The notes: a model not told the origin generated them from the sequence alone. A stretch of DNA of 64,000 nucleotides from Cyclobacteriaceae bacterium (GCA_026003355.1 BPHC01000004.1:124001-188000); one strand, 5' to 3'; positions 25,741-37,072 are shown, counted from the stretch's first letter. Translations and numbers: made by a program.

Positions 25741-26496
25741 GTGTTACGTACTGTTTGTTTATTGTGCCTGCTTTTTTTGCTGCCCTGCTGCAGCTCGTAT
25801 CGCAAAAACATCATGTTCAGGTCTGATAACCTGAGCCTGCCCGACTTCCGGCAGGCAGCCCGCCGGGCCGAAGGCAATTACATCATAAAAAAAGGCGATG
25901 TACTTAAATTAAATGTGTACACCAACCAGGGCGAACGCGTTATTGACCCCGACTTTGAACTTCAGAAAACCCTGAGCAACCCCAACGCCATGTCAAGGCC
26001 GGAACCCCAGTACACCGTTGCTGCCGATGGCACCGTACGCCTGCCCATGGTGGGAAGTATTAAAATAGAGGGATTAACCCTTCGGCAGGCCGAAGAAATG
26101 CTGCAGAAAGCCTACAGCACGTGGTATGCCAGCCCCTATGTGTTGCTGCAAAACACCAGCAACCGGGTGGTGGTGCTGGGCCTTCCACAAAGCAAGGTAA
26201 TACCCCTGCCATACGAAAACATGACCCTCACCGAAGTTATAGCCCTGGCCGGTGGCCTGGACCGCGACTCCAGGGCCGACAACATTCGCATAATACGTGA
26301 TGACCAGTTCTATCTGGCCGACCTCAGCTCGGCCAGTGGCTTTACGCACAACAATATGTTGGTACAGCCGGGCGATATCATTTATATAGAACCCATACGC
26401 CGGCCGGTGAGCGAAGCACTTCGCGACTACGTATCGGTTATCTCCATCCTCAGCAGCCTTACCACATTAATTATTGTTGTATTAAACTCGCGTTAA
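25741..26496 (+). CDS. polysaccharide export protein (Wza-like lipoprotein)
   Basis: GTG start 6 bases after rfbC. The 251-residue protein has a lipoprotein signal (LLFLLPCCSSYRKN), a polysaccharide export (PES) domain (NYIIKKGDVLKLNVY, DGTVRLPMVGSIKIEGLTLRQAEEML), an SLBB-like domain (VLGLPQSKVIPLPYENMTL, LAGGLDRDSRADNIRIIR) and a C-terminal hydrophobic segment (VISILSSLTTLIIVVL). It forms the outer membrane channel for surface polysaccharide with the Wzc-like partner just downstream. It is shorter than E. coli Wza (about 380), as usual in this phylum. Confidence 0.93.
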   Translation: MLRTVCLLCLLFLLPCCSSYRKNIMFRSDNLSLPDFRQAARRAEGNYIIKKGDVLKLNVYTNQGERVIDPDFELQKTLSNPNAMSRPEPQYTVAADGTVRLPMVGSIKIEGLTLRQAEEMLQKAYSTWYASPYVLLQNTSNRVVVLGLPQSKVIPLPYENMTLTEVIALAGGLDRDSRADNIRIIRDDQFYLADLSSASGFTHNNMLVQPGDIIYIEPIRRPVSEALRDYVSVISILSSLTTLIIVVLNSR

Positions 26497-26502
26497 ACAG
26501 CC

Positions 26503-28818
26503 GTGACCACCGAAACGAATCATATACATCAACAGGAGGCACTGGATTTCGGCAAGCTAAAACTAATCATAAGCCGAAACTGGTTATGGCTGTTGCTGAT
26601 TATGATGTTCGTAAACGGAGCAGCCATAATTTATGCGCGCTACACCAAAGAACTCTATGAATCAGAATCGGAAATAAAACTGGATATTAAACAAGATGCC
26701 ACCGAGCTTGGTATTCGTGAGCTGGTACCTGAACGATCGCAGACGAATGTAATAGCTGCTGAAATTGAAACCATAAAATCCAAACTTTTTCTTAGCACGG
26801 TTATCGACTCCCTTAAGCTGGATGTAACCTATCTGAGTATTGGCAAGATACTGAACTTCGATATGCACAGGGCCACACCCTTTGTCGTAACATACAGGGT
26901 TAAAAACCCCTCCATCCTCAATACCCTCATTTTCATTCAGGAAAAAGATAAAGAGAACTACCTCATTACTGTACCTGGTTACGAAAAACCGTTAACCGGA
27001 ACATTTGGCCATAAACTCGAGACCCCCGATTTCGTTTTTACCGTTAACCGCACGCATACTTTGTTCCAGGAGCCCCGTTATGCTTTCGTTATCAACAGCC
27101 GCGAAAATATGCTGGACTACCTGCAGAAAAACCTTACCGTCGAACCCCTGAATGTAAACGCCAACACCATACGGGTAGCATTTAAAGACAGCAACCCCTA
27201 CAAAGCTCACGATATTGTTAACGGCATTGACTCCCTTTACCTGCAATACAGCAACGCACAGAAAAACCTGGCCAACCAGCAAAAAATTGCCTGGCTCAAC
27301 AGCGAACTCAGGCGCATTGAACAGCAAATGGAAGGTTACGAAACCTACCTCGAAAACTTTACCCTTCGCAACCGTACAGGCAGCGTTCAGGATGAACTGA
27401 AAACCACCATTCAGCAAATTAACCGGCTTGACTCCCAACGCTACGAACTAAACCGGAGAATATCGGCCATTAACCGCCTTGCTGATGCCCTGCAAACCGA
27501 TAGCCTGCTGCTGCCGGTAAGCCGGCGCAGTCTGCTGCCCGAACCAGTTATAAAAAATCTGGAACGGCTGCAGGAGCTGAAACTCGAAACCGCACGCCTT
27601 ATGCTTTCTTACAGACCGGGTACACTGGCTTACCGCCAGAAGGAACAGGAAATAGAAAGCCTTTCGGGTAAAATTCATGAACAACTAACCGATATTAAAT
27701 CAAACCTGCTGGAAAGACTGGGCGAGCTTACCCGGGCGCAAACCACCCTGGAAAGACAATTCTCGGTTCTTCCTGACAAAAACACCCAGTTCAACAAGCA
27801 GGCCCGCTACTACAAACTGTATGAAGAACTGTACCTGACGCTCATTCAGAAAAAGTCGGAATTTGAAGTGGCCATGGCAGGCTCCACACCCGATTTCAAA
27901 ATACTATCAACAGCCACACTGCCCAAATCGCCCGTTTCGCCCAAAAAAATCATGGTTTATGCGGCCGGCTTTGTCATGAGCCTTTTCCTGTCGTTTGTAT
28001 TTATTGGTGTTGCTTATCTGCTCAGCGACAAAATTACATCGCTGGCCGAGGTGGAGAAAGCATGTAAGCTGCCCCTGCTGGGCAGCATACCGGCATTCGG
28101 CCATCCTGTATCAAATAGCCTGTATGTACTCGAATACCCACGCTCACGGGTTAGTGAGGCCCTGCGCAGCCTGCGCACCAACCTCACTTTCCTTAGCCCG
28201 GATAAACAAAAAAAGGTTATTGCCGTATCGTCTACCATTTCGGGCGAGGGCAAATCGTTTATTGCCGCCAACCTTAGCGCCATACTGGCGCTTTCAAATA
28301 AAAAAGTAATTCTGCTGGACATGGATATGCGCAAGCCATCCGGCCAGCCGAAAACCGATAGCCCCGAAAAAGGTATCAGCACACTTTTAATTGGCCAATA
28401 TGCGTTGAACGAATGCATCCGCCCCATGTCTCCTTCAATTGAAAATCTGCATTACATACCCCCGGGCCCCCAACCTCCAAACCCGGCCGAACTGCTGCTT
28501 AATGGGGTGTTTGTATCACTGCTGGATGAACTTAAAAGGACTTACGACTTTGTTGTAATGGACACCCCGCCCGTAGGCCTGGTTACCGATGGCATTATGG
28601 CCATTCGCCACAGCGATGTGGCCCTTTACGTTTTCCGGGCCAACTATTCCAGCCGGGAATTTTTCAGCACCCTTAAACGCATTATGCGGATTAACCAATT
28701 CAATCACCTTGCCGTAGTGCTCAATGCCCTGCCGGCATCAGGAAAAACCTATGGATATGGTTATTACCAGGACGAGGAGCCTTCACTTCTCCAAAAGCTG
28801 TTAAGGAAACGTGTTTAA
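26503..28818 (+). CDS. Wzc-like chain-length determinant / tyrosine kinase
   Basis: GTG start 6 bases after the Wza-like gene. The 771-residue protein has an N-terminal transmembrane helix (WLWLLLIMMFVNGAAIIYA), a periplasmic Wzz part with coiled coil (about residues 260-440), a second helix (VYAAGFVMSLFLSFVFIGVAYLL), and a BY-kinase domain: Walker A STISGEGKSF, Walker A' LLDMDMRKPSG, and FVVMDTPPVG. The C-terminal tail is short but has a tyrosine cluster (KTYGYGYYQDEE), the likely autophosphorylation site. The cognate phosphatase gene follows, overlapping by 8 bases. Confidence 0.95.
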   Translation: MTTETNHIHQQEALDFGKLKLIISRNWLWLLLIMMFVNGAAIIYARYTKELYESESEIKLDIKQDATELGIRELVPERSQTNVIAAEIETIKSKLFLSTVIDSLKLDVTYLSIGKILNFDMHRATPFVVTYRVKNPSILNTLIFIQEKDKENYLITVPGYEKPLTGTFGHKLETPDFVFTVNRTHTLFQEPRYAFVINSRENMLDYLQKNLTVEPLNVNANTIRVAFKDSNPYKAHDIVNGIDSLYLQYSNAQKNLANQQKIAWLNSELRRIEQQMEGYETYLENFTLRNRTGSVQDELKTTIQQINRLDSQRYELNRRISAINRLADALQTDSLLLPVSRRSLLPEPVIKNLERLQELKLETARLMLSYRPGTLAYRQKEQEIESLSGKIHEQLTDIKSNLLERLGELTRAQTTLERQFSVLPDKNTQFNKQARYYKLYEELYLTLIQKKSEFEVAMAGSTPDFKILSTATLPKSPVSPKKIMVYAAGFVMSLFLSFVFIGVAYLLSDKITSLAEVEKACKLPLLGSIPAFGHPVSNSLYVLEYPRSRVSEALRSLRTNLTFLSPDKQKKVIAVSSTISGEGKSFIAANLSAILALSNKKVILLDMDMRKPSGQPKTDSPEKGISTLLIGQYALNECIRPMSPSIENLHYIPPGPQPPNPAELLLNGVFVSLLDELKRTYDFVVMDTPPVGLVTDGIMAIRHSDVALYVFRANYSSREFFSTLKRIMRINQFNHLAVVLNALPASGKTYGYGYYQDEEPSLLQKLLRKRV

Positions 28819-29537
28819 CTGGTTTCGCAAAAAGATGGCCGGTGCATCGGCATTACAAACCGACCTGCACTCGCACCTGCTGCCCGGGCTGGATGATGGC
28901 GTTCAAACCATTGACGAAGCCCTGCAGGTTATTGCCAGGCTCAACCATGTGGGATACACCAAATTTATTACCACCCCCCCATATAATGGGCGATGCCTAC
29001 CACAACACCGAAGAGGGCATTCTTGCGGCATGCCAGAACCTGCAATCACTCCTGAGGAAAAGCCATCCCGGCATTGAAATAAGCGCCGCTGCCGAATATT
29101 ACCTCGATGAGCAACTAACCGCCAAATTAGCGGCACAAAAGCCCCTTCTTACTTTTGGTAACCGGTACGTTTTATTCGAACTGAATTTTATGGTTGAGCC
29201 GCTCAACCTGCATGAGTTTATTTTTTCGCTCACCACATCACGCTATGTACCCGTGCTGGCACACCCCGAACGTTACCTGTACTATCAGCAGCAGCCCGAA
29301 AAACTTGAAGACCTGCTGGCACGCGGGGTTCTGTTTCAACTGAACATCGCCTCGGCCACAGGCTATTACGGCAAAGCTGCGGCAAACCTGGCACGAACGC
29401 TTATTGCCGAAAAATGGGTACACTTTGCCGGAAGCGACTGTCACAACCTTACCCATGCGCAGGTGCTGGAAGATGCCCTCCGCACAACGCCCGTTCAAAG
29501 ACTGCTATCTTTACCGCTACTCAACCATACATTGTAA
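28811..29537 (+). pseudogene. CpsB/YwqE-type tyrosine phosphatase, interrupted by a one-base frameshift
   Basis: A GTG-started frame (28811) gives the PHP start TDLHSHLLPGLDDG up to KFITTP, then shifts; the second frame continues HIMGDAYHNTEEG, then LFELNFMVEP, LAHPERY and GSDCHN. The break is in a run of seven C (28974-28980) where six would restore TTPHIMGDAYHN. With one base removed the gene has exactly 242 codons. All metal-ligand motifs remain, so the gene is intact but for this base: sequencing error, recent mutation or phase variation. It would dephosphorylate the upstream Wzc-like kinase. Confidence 0.9.
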
Positions 29538-29539
29538 TC

Positions 29540-30520
29540 ATGATTGCTGTTACCGGAGCCACAGGCCTGCTGGGTAGCCTTATTGTACAAGAACTCGCCC
29601 GTTCAGGCAAAACCGTAATGGCACTTACCCGTAAAGTGCAAAATGATTTGCCTGCATGGGAAAATGTTATCTGGCGGGAAGCCGACATCACCGACCCCGT
29701 AAGCCTGCACGAAGCCCTGCAGCATGCCGATGGTGTTATTCATGCAGCAGCCCTGGTTTCGTTTAACCCGCGGCACCGCAAAAAACTGTTTCAGGTAAAT
29801 GTTATGGGTACGCGCAACATAGTAAATACCTGCCTTAACCTGAAGTTGCAGCGTTTAATACACATCAGCTCGGTCGCAGCCTTGGGCCGCCAGAAAAACC
29901 AAACCCTGATAAACGAAGACAACACCTGGACGGAAAGCCCGGCAAACACTTTCTACGCAGAAACCAAATACCGCGCTGAGCTGGAAGTATTTCGCGGCCA
30001 GCAAGAAGGCCTCTCCGCCGCCATTCTCAATCCGTCCGTAATACTGGCGCCCGGCAACTGGAATCGCAGCAGCGCACAGTTGTTTAAGTATGTATGGAGG
30101 CAAATACCCTTTTACATCAGCGGCTCGCTGAACTTTGTTGACGGCCGCGATGCCGCTGCATTGGCCGTTAAATTATATTATGCACCAGCACAGGGCGAAC
30201 GCTTTATTGCCAATGCCGGGGCGGTACCGTTTAAAACGTTTTTTAATGAAACCGCTGTTCGGCTTCATCGAAGGCCTCCGGGCATCAAAGTTTCAGGCCC
30301 CGTACTGCACCTGCTTAGCCGGCTGGAACAAGTACGCGCCTGGCTGGGCGGAAACCCCCTCATTACCCGCGAAACGGCCCTGCTGGCCGGAAATTATTTT
30401 CTTTACGAAAACCGCAAAGTTACCGAACGCTTTGCGTTTGCGTTTCAATCGTTTGAGGCCACCCTCGACTGGTGCTGCTCCTGGTACAGCCAATGGGCAA
30501 AAAATCAAAATAATAGGTAG
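29540..30520 (+). CDS. NAD-dependent epimerase/dehydratase (extended SDR)
   Basis: The ATG at 29540 begins MIAVTGATGLLGSLI, the Rossmann TGxxGxxG motif of extended short-chain dehydrogenases. The YxxxK catalytic pair is visible in YAETKYRAE, following IHISSVAALG. The 326-residue protein resembles dihydroflavonol-4-reductase-like epimerases rather than GalE. The reading frame is open further upstream, but the Rossmann motif fixes the start, 2 bases after the cpsB stop. The substrate is unknown: a nucleotide sugar is suggested by the neighbours, a lipid or sterol-like substrate by the subfamily. Confidence 0.87.
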   Translation: MIAVTGATGLLGSLIVQELARSGKTVMALTRKVQNDLPAWENVIWREADITDPVSLHEALQHADGVIHAAALVSFNPRHRKKLFQVNVMGTRNIVNTCLNLKLQRLIHISSVAALGRQKNQTLINEDNTWTESPANTFYAETKYRAELEVFRGQQEGLSAAILNPSVILAPGNWNRSSAQLFKYVWRQIPFYISGSLNFVDGRDAAALAVKLYYAPAQGERFIANAGAVPFKTFFNETAVRLHRRPPGIKVSGPVLHLLSRLEQVRAWLGGNPLITRETALLAGNYFLYENRKVTERFAFAFQSFEATLDWCCSWYSQWAKNQNNR

Positions 30521-30560
30521 CTTTGCCGAAAATTGCTACTTTCGAAAAACCTTTCTGCCC

Positions 30561-31970
30561 ATGGCAAAAGACTATCGCAAGCGCGAGGATGAGGGGAATG
30601 ACCTTATCAAGCGTTTTGAAGACCACCTCCGCAAAAAGAAAACCGGATATTTTGACGTTGAAGCTTTTGAAGAAATAATCGAGTTTTACCTGATACGCGC
30701 CAAATACAACCGCGCCCTGAAGGCCGTGAATATGGCCATTGCCCAGTTTCCGTACTCTACCGAACTGCTGGTTATGAAAGCGCAGGTACTTATTCAACTG
30801 CAGGAATACCAGCAGGCCCTTGAACTTCTGGAACAGGCCGAAAACCTTCAGCCCAATGATGCTGAAATTCTGCTTACCAAAGGCAGCCTGTTTGCCGCCC
30901 GCGAAGAGTATGAAAAGGCCCTGACCTGCTTTACACAAGCCCTCGATTTTTCTGATGACAAAGATGAAATCTACTTTAACATTGGGCTGGCCTATCAGCA
31001 CATGGAAGAATATAACAAGGCCATTGAGGCATACAAAATGGCTATTGAATTTAACCTGAGCCACGAAGGGGCCCTTTACGAATTAGCCTACTGCCTGGAC
31101 CTTACCGGCCAACTGGAAAGCAGCATTGCCTACTACAAAAAATTTATTGACGAAGACCCCTACTCGGCAGCTGCCTGGTATAACCTGGGCATTGTTTACA
31201 ACAAACTCGGACAATACGAGGAAGCCCTGATGGCATACGACTATGCCATAACCATTGACGATACCTTTGCATCAGCCTACTTCAATACCGGAAATACCTA
31301 CATGAACATGGGCCGCTACCGCGAAGCCCTGGAAGCTTTCGAAAAAACCATCGAACTCGAAGGCCCCAGTGCCGAAGTGTACTGCTCCATCGGATCCGCC
31401 TACGAAAGCCTGGAGCACTACGACCTGGGACTGAAATATTATCAAAAAGCCACTAAGCTCGACCCTCTGTATGATGAAGCCTGGTTTGGCGCAGGCGTAT
31501 GCCTGGAAAAACAGGAAAAATGGTATCAGGCTTTGCATTTCTACAACAAAGCCCTGAAAACAAATGCCGAAAATCCCGAATACTGGAAAGCCGTAGCCCA
31601 TGCCGAATTTAAAATTGGCAACGTTATTTCCAGTATCGATGCCTACGAGGAGGCCTCACGCCTGGACCCCAAAGACCCGGAAGTGTGGATGAACTGGTCT
31701 TATATTTATTATGAACAGGGCGACTACCAGAAAGCTGCCAATGTGCTGCTGCAGGGCCTGGACGAACTACCCGATGAAGCTGACCTGTATTACCGCATGA
31801 CTGTTTACCTTATCGAGGCCGGCCGCTTTAAAGAAGCCTTTAACTATCTGGAAAATGCACTAATTTTGAACTTTGAAGGACACGCTACTTTGTACGAGTT
31901 CTTCCCCCAACTCGAAACCCAAAAAGCGCTGTTCAAAATCATTGAACAATTCAGAAAAGAAAGCACGTAA
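30561..31970 (+). CDS. TPR protein (about 12 repeats)
   Basis: The ATG at 30561 (MAKDYRKREDEGNDL) begins a 469-residue cytoplasmic protein without signal peptide. Most of it is tandem tetratricopeptide repeats at 34-residue spacing, for example EIYFNIGLAYQHMEEYNKAIEAY, AWYNLGIVYNKLGQYEEALMAY and AYFNTGNTYMNMGRYREALEAF, each shortened here. Such arrays hold protein complexes together. Its stop codon and the ATG of the next gene share one base (TAATG), so the protein is probably co-translated with the phosphosulfolactate synthase. No partner can be named. Confidence 0.9.
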   Translation: MAKDYRKREDEGNDLIKRFEDHLRKKKTGYFDVEAFEEIIEFYLIRAKYNRALKAVNMAIAQFPYSTELLVMKAQVLIQLQEYQQALELLEQAENLQPNDAEILLTKGSLFAAREEYEKALTCFTQALDFSDDKDEIYFNIGLAYQHMEEYNKAIEAYKMAIEFNLSHEGALYELAYCLDLTGQLESSIAYYKKFIDEDPYSAAAWYNLGIVYNKLGQYEEALMAYDYAITIDDTFASAYFNTGNTYMNMGRYREALEAFEKTIELEGPSAEVYCSIGSAYESLEHYDLGLKYYQKATKLDPLYDEAWFGAGVCLEKQEKWYQALHFYNKALKTNAENPEYWKAVAHAEFKIGNVISSIDAYEEASRLDPKDPEVWMNWSYIYYEQGDYQKAANVLLQGLDELPDEADLYYRMTVYLIEAGRFKEAFNYLENALILNFEGHATLYEFFPQLETQKALFKIIEQFRKEST

Positions 31971-32773
31971 TGAACTTTGAACTCAAAAACCTGCCTGAGC
32001 GCACCCGTAAGCCCAGGCAATATGGTTTTACCATGGCCATGGACAAGGGCCTGAGCGTACGGGAAGCCGAAGATTTTGTATCCACCTGTGCCGACCATGT
32101 GGATATTGTAAAGCTGGGCTGGGCTACCTCGTTTGTAACCCCCAATCTTAAAGACAAACTAAAGGTGTACAAAGATGCCGGCATACCCACCTATTTTGGC
32201 GGAACGCTTTTCGAAGCCTTTGTTATCCGCAACCAGTTTGACGACTACCGAAGGCTGCTTGATAAATTCAACATGACGTTTGCCGAAGTATCAGATGGCT
32301 CCATTGATATGGACCACGACAAGAAGTGCGACTACATCAGCAAACTTTCCGAGCAGGTTACTGTGCTGTCGGAAGTAGGCTCGAAAGACGCTGAAAAAAT
32401 CATCCCACCCTACATGTGGATTGAGCTCATGCAAAAAGAGCTGGAGGCCGGCGCCTGGAAGGTAATTGGCGAGGCACGCGAAAGCGGCAACGTGGGCCTG
32501 TTCCGTTCCACAGGCGAAGTGCGCTCGGGACTGGTACAGGAAATCCTTACCCGCATTCCGTTTGAAAAAATTATCTGGGAAGCTCCCCAAAAAGCCCAGC
32601 AGGTGTGGTTCATAAAATTACTCGGACCCAACGTGAACCTGGGAAACATCGCTCCACAGGAGGTAATTCCCCTGGAAACCATTCGGCTGGGGCTGCGGGG
32701 CGACACTTTTCTGCATTTTCTAGGCATTGAACGAAAGAAGTCGAACACGGCTCCACCCTTTGAAGTAGATTAA
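31970..32773 (+). CDS. comA: phosphosulfolactate synthase (ComA family)
   Basis: ComA adds sulfite to phosphoenolpyruvate to give (2R)-phospho-3-sulfolactate, the first step of coenzyme M synthesis in methanogens. This 267-residue TIM-barrel protein has family segments MAMDKGLSVREAEDF, VDIVKLGWATSFV, YFGGTLFEAF, EVSDGSIDM, IPPYMWIELMQKELEAGAWKVIGEARESG (given here in parts) and LGPNVNLGNI. The organism is not a methanogen, so the product is more likely used for another sulfonate. In Bacteroidota the obvious candidate is cysteate for sulfonolipids, an inference. Coupled to the TPR gene (TAATG) and 4 bases before the DUF368 gene. Confidence 0.9.
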   Translation: MNFELKNLPERTRKPRQYGFTMAMDKGLSVREAEDFVSTCADHVDIVKLGWATSFVTPNLKDKLKVYKDAGIPTYFGGTLFEAFVIRNQFDDYRRLLDKFNMTFAEVSDGSIDMDHDKKCDYISKLSEQVTVLSEVGSKDAEKIIPPYMWIELMQKELEAGAWKVIGEARESGNVGLFRSTGEVRSGLVQEILTRIPFEKIIWEAPQKAQQVWFIKLLGPNVNLGNIAPQEVIPLETIRLGLRGDTFLHFLGIERKKSNTAPPFEVD

Positions 32774-32777
32774 GCCC

Positions 32778-33716
32778 TTGCGAAAACCTGTTGATTATAT
32801 TGTTCTTTATATTAAAGGACTTGGCATGGGCGCCGCTGATGTAATACCCGGAGTTTCGGGAGGTACGGTTGCCTTCATTACAGGAATCTACAATGAACTC
32901 ATCCACTCCATACGGGCCATTGATGCCCGGGCCTTACGTCTGTTGCGTACACTGCAACTGCGCGAATGCTGGAAAAAAATTAATGGCCCCTTCCTGCTTA
33001 CGCTTTTGCTGGGCATCCTCACCAGTTTGCTCACACTGGCACGCCTGGTAAACTACCTGTTGCAACATTACGCCATACTGGTATGGTCCTTTTTCTTTGG
33101 CCTCATTCTTATCTCTGCACCCCTGGTTACCCGCGAAATAAAAAAGTGGAACCTGGCAACCATACTGGCTTTTATTATTGGCATTATAGCCGCCTACCTG
33201 ATTACCGTGCTAACACCTACCCAATCACCTGAAAACCTTCTTTTTATTTACATTTCGGGCGTGCTCGCTATTTGTGCAATGATTTTGCCGGGTATTTCAG
33301 GGGCCTTCGTTTTGCTGCTCCTGGGCAAATACCAGTATATGGTCAATGCCCTGCTGCAGGGCAACATTCCCATACTTTTAACCTTTGCCTTCGGTTGCAT
33401 TACCGGCATCCTGTCGTTCTCCAGGTTGCTCACCTGGATACTCGACCATTACCACAGCTTTACTGTAGCCCTGCTGGCAGGTTTCATGCTCGGATCACTT
33501 AATAAAATCTGGCCCTGGCGGCATACGCTTGAATACCGAACAACAGAAACGGGCGAGCGCCTGCCGGTATACGATGTAAGCATTATGCCATGGGATTATC
33601 TGTCATTAACAGGAAAAGACCCCCAGCTTATCGGTGCCCTCATTATGATGGCCTTAGGCGTATTACTGGTATTTAGCATTGAAAAAGCCGCTGCATTAAT
33701 CAAAACCAAAACCTGA
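32778..33716 (+). CDS. DUF368 membrane protein, polyprenyl-phosphate transporter family
   Basis: The 312-residue protein has eight or more hydrophobic segments and the DUF368 signature GLGMGAADVIPGVSGGTVAFITG near the N-terminus (given in part: ADVIPGVSGGT), with a second related motif MILPGISGAFVLLLLGKY later, showing the internal two-fold repeat. DUF368 (PopT) proteins were shown to return undecaprenyl phosphate across the membrane. The start is a TTG 4 bases after comA; the first internal ATG would cut the conserved N-terminus. Next to glycan export genes, recycling of the lipid carrier is a fitting role. Confidence 0.9.
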   Translation: MRKPVDYIVLYIKGLGMGAADVIPGVSGGTVAFITGIYNELIHSIRAIDARALRLLRTLQLRECWKKINGPFLLTLLLGILTSLLTLARLVNYLLQHYAILVWSFFFGLILISAPLVTREIKKWNLATILAFIIGIIAAYLITVLTPTQSPENLLFIYISGVLAICAMILPGISGAFVLLLLGKYQYMVNALLQGNIPILLTFAFGCITGILSFSRLLTWILDHYHSFTVALLAGFMLGSLNKIWPWRHTLEYRTTETGERLPVYDVSIMPWDYLSLTGKDPQLIGALIMMALGVLLVFSIEKAAALIKTKT

Positions 33717-33718
33717 CT

Positions 33719-34456
33719 ATGGAAAAAGTATACGGACTAATCGGCTCGGCCGTGAGCCACTCATTTTCCAAACAGTACTTCGATGAAAAATTTTTCCGCG
33801 AAGGCCTGCGCGACCACCGCTACGAGCTGTTTCAGCTTAACCACATCAGCGAGCTGGAACAACTCATCCAAAACACCAAAGGGCTTGCCGGCCTCAACGT
33901 AACCCTGCCCTATAAGGAACAGGTTATACCTTACCTCAATGAAATAAGCCCCGACTCAAAAAAAATTGGCGCGGTTAACGTAATACGGTTTAAAGACGGC
34001 AAACTGTACGGCTACAATACCGATGCCGATGCCTTTTACGAAACCCTGGACCGCTGGCTGCCCCAGAAAAGCGGCATCACCGCCCTGATACTCGGAACGG
34101 GCGGATCGTCAAAAGCCGTACAGGAAGCGTTAAACCGCCTGGGCATTCCGTACCACCTGGTTTCACGGAGCAATGAAAAAGGAACCTATACCTACCAAAC
34201 CCTCAATGCCCAGATCATTAAAGACCACCGGCTCATCATTAACACCACCCCCCTGGGCATGCACCCCAATACCGAAACGTTTCCGCCCATACCCTACGAA
34301 CACATTACCAAAACCCATTGGGTGTACGATTTGATTTACAACCCGGCACGCACCCTCTTTTTGCAAAAAGCCGAAATGCGCGATGCCCAGATAAAAAACG
34401 GCCTGGAAATGCTGTACCTGCAGGCCGAAAAATCGTGGAATATCTGGAACCGCTAA
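33719..34456 (+). CDS. aroE: shikimate dehydrogenase
   Basis: AroE reduces 3-dehydroshikimate to shikimate with NADPH. The 245-residue protein has GLIGSAVSHSFSKQYF (shikimate-binding serines), NVTLPYKEQVIPYL with the catalytic lysine, GAVNVIRF, and NADP-binding ILGTGGSSKAVQEAL. It is somewhat shorter than the E. coli enzyme (272) as is normal in Bacteroidota. Starts at ATG 2 bases after the DUF368 stop. Confidence 0.95.
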   Translation: MEKVYGLIGSAVSHSFSKQYFDEKFFREGLRDHRYELFQLNHISELEQLIQNTKGLAGLNVTLPYKEQVIPYLNEISPDSKKIGAVNVIRFKDGKLYGYNTDADAFYETLDRWLPQKSGITALILGTGGSSKAVQEALNRLGIPYHLVSRSNEKGTYTYQTLNAQIIKDHRLIINTTPLGMHPNTETFPPIPYEHITKTHWVYDLIYNPARTLFLQKAEMRDAQIKNGLEMLYLQAEKSWNIWNR

Positions 34457-34525
34457 GCCGCTTTTAAGTTTAACCCAACCGCCGGTTTGTCCGTTGGCGT
34501 AACTATACTGATTTTTGACCCCGCC

Positions 34526-36550
<2,025 letters not shown>

Positions 36551-36626
36551 ACCTGCCGCCACCCGAAAGCAGCACCAGCAGATTTTATTCAAAAGTTGAA
36601 TATATTTGAGCTCTCACAAAATCACT

Positions 36627-37043
36627 ATGCGATACGGTCTTATCCTTCTTCTCCTTTCCGCGTCCCTGGCCGCCCGCAGCCAGAGCTCAGGCGACTTTAT
36701 GCTGGGCGCAGGTATGGACCTGTTAAAAACCGATAACACCCGGTTATTTGATAAGGCCCAGATTGGCTTTGAACTAAACTACTTTGTGGTGCGCAAGGTA
36801 AGTCTATCGGCTGGCCTGGAGGTATGGACAGCCTCGCGGGAAAGTTTTGCCTTTGGCGCACGGTACTACTTTACCGACCATATTTTTACCCGCGGTCGCG
36901 CATTGGTAGGCGTAAACGACTTCTCCCTGGGCCTGGGTGGTGCCATCCCCCTGAAAAAAAATGTACGGTTCGAACTGATGGGCGACTTTTTCTTTGAAGG
37001 TGATTTTGCCCTGCGGGCCGGCATCGGTTACCTGCTGCGGTAA
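36627..37043 (+). CDS. small outer membrane beta-barrel protein
   Basis: The 138-residue protein from the ATG at 36627 has a signal peptide (MRYGLILLLLSASLAARSQ) and then alternating hydrophobic strands with glycine and aromatic residues (FMLGAGMDLLKT, IGFELNYFVVRKVSLSAGLEV, FAFGARYYF, ALRAGIGYLLR), consistent with a small eight-strand barrel. No specific family or function is recognised. It is 76 bases after uvrB and followed by a decayed GNAT fragment. Confidence 0.75.
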   Translation: MRYGLILLLLSASLAARSQSSGDFMLGAGMDLLKTDNTRLFDKAQIGFELNYFVVRKVSLSAGLEVWTASRESFAFGARYYFTDHIFTRGRALVGVNDFSLGLGGAIPLKKNVRFELMGDFFFEGDFALRAGIGYLLR

Positions 37044-37072
37044 AGCCAAAACTGCTTACAGCACAGGCCGGG

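Noticed and set aside
34487-34525. Upstream extension of uvrB (13 codons).
   Set aside because: The known UvrB N-terminus begins at the ATG at 34526; the extension has no homologous residues.
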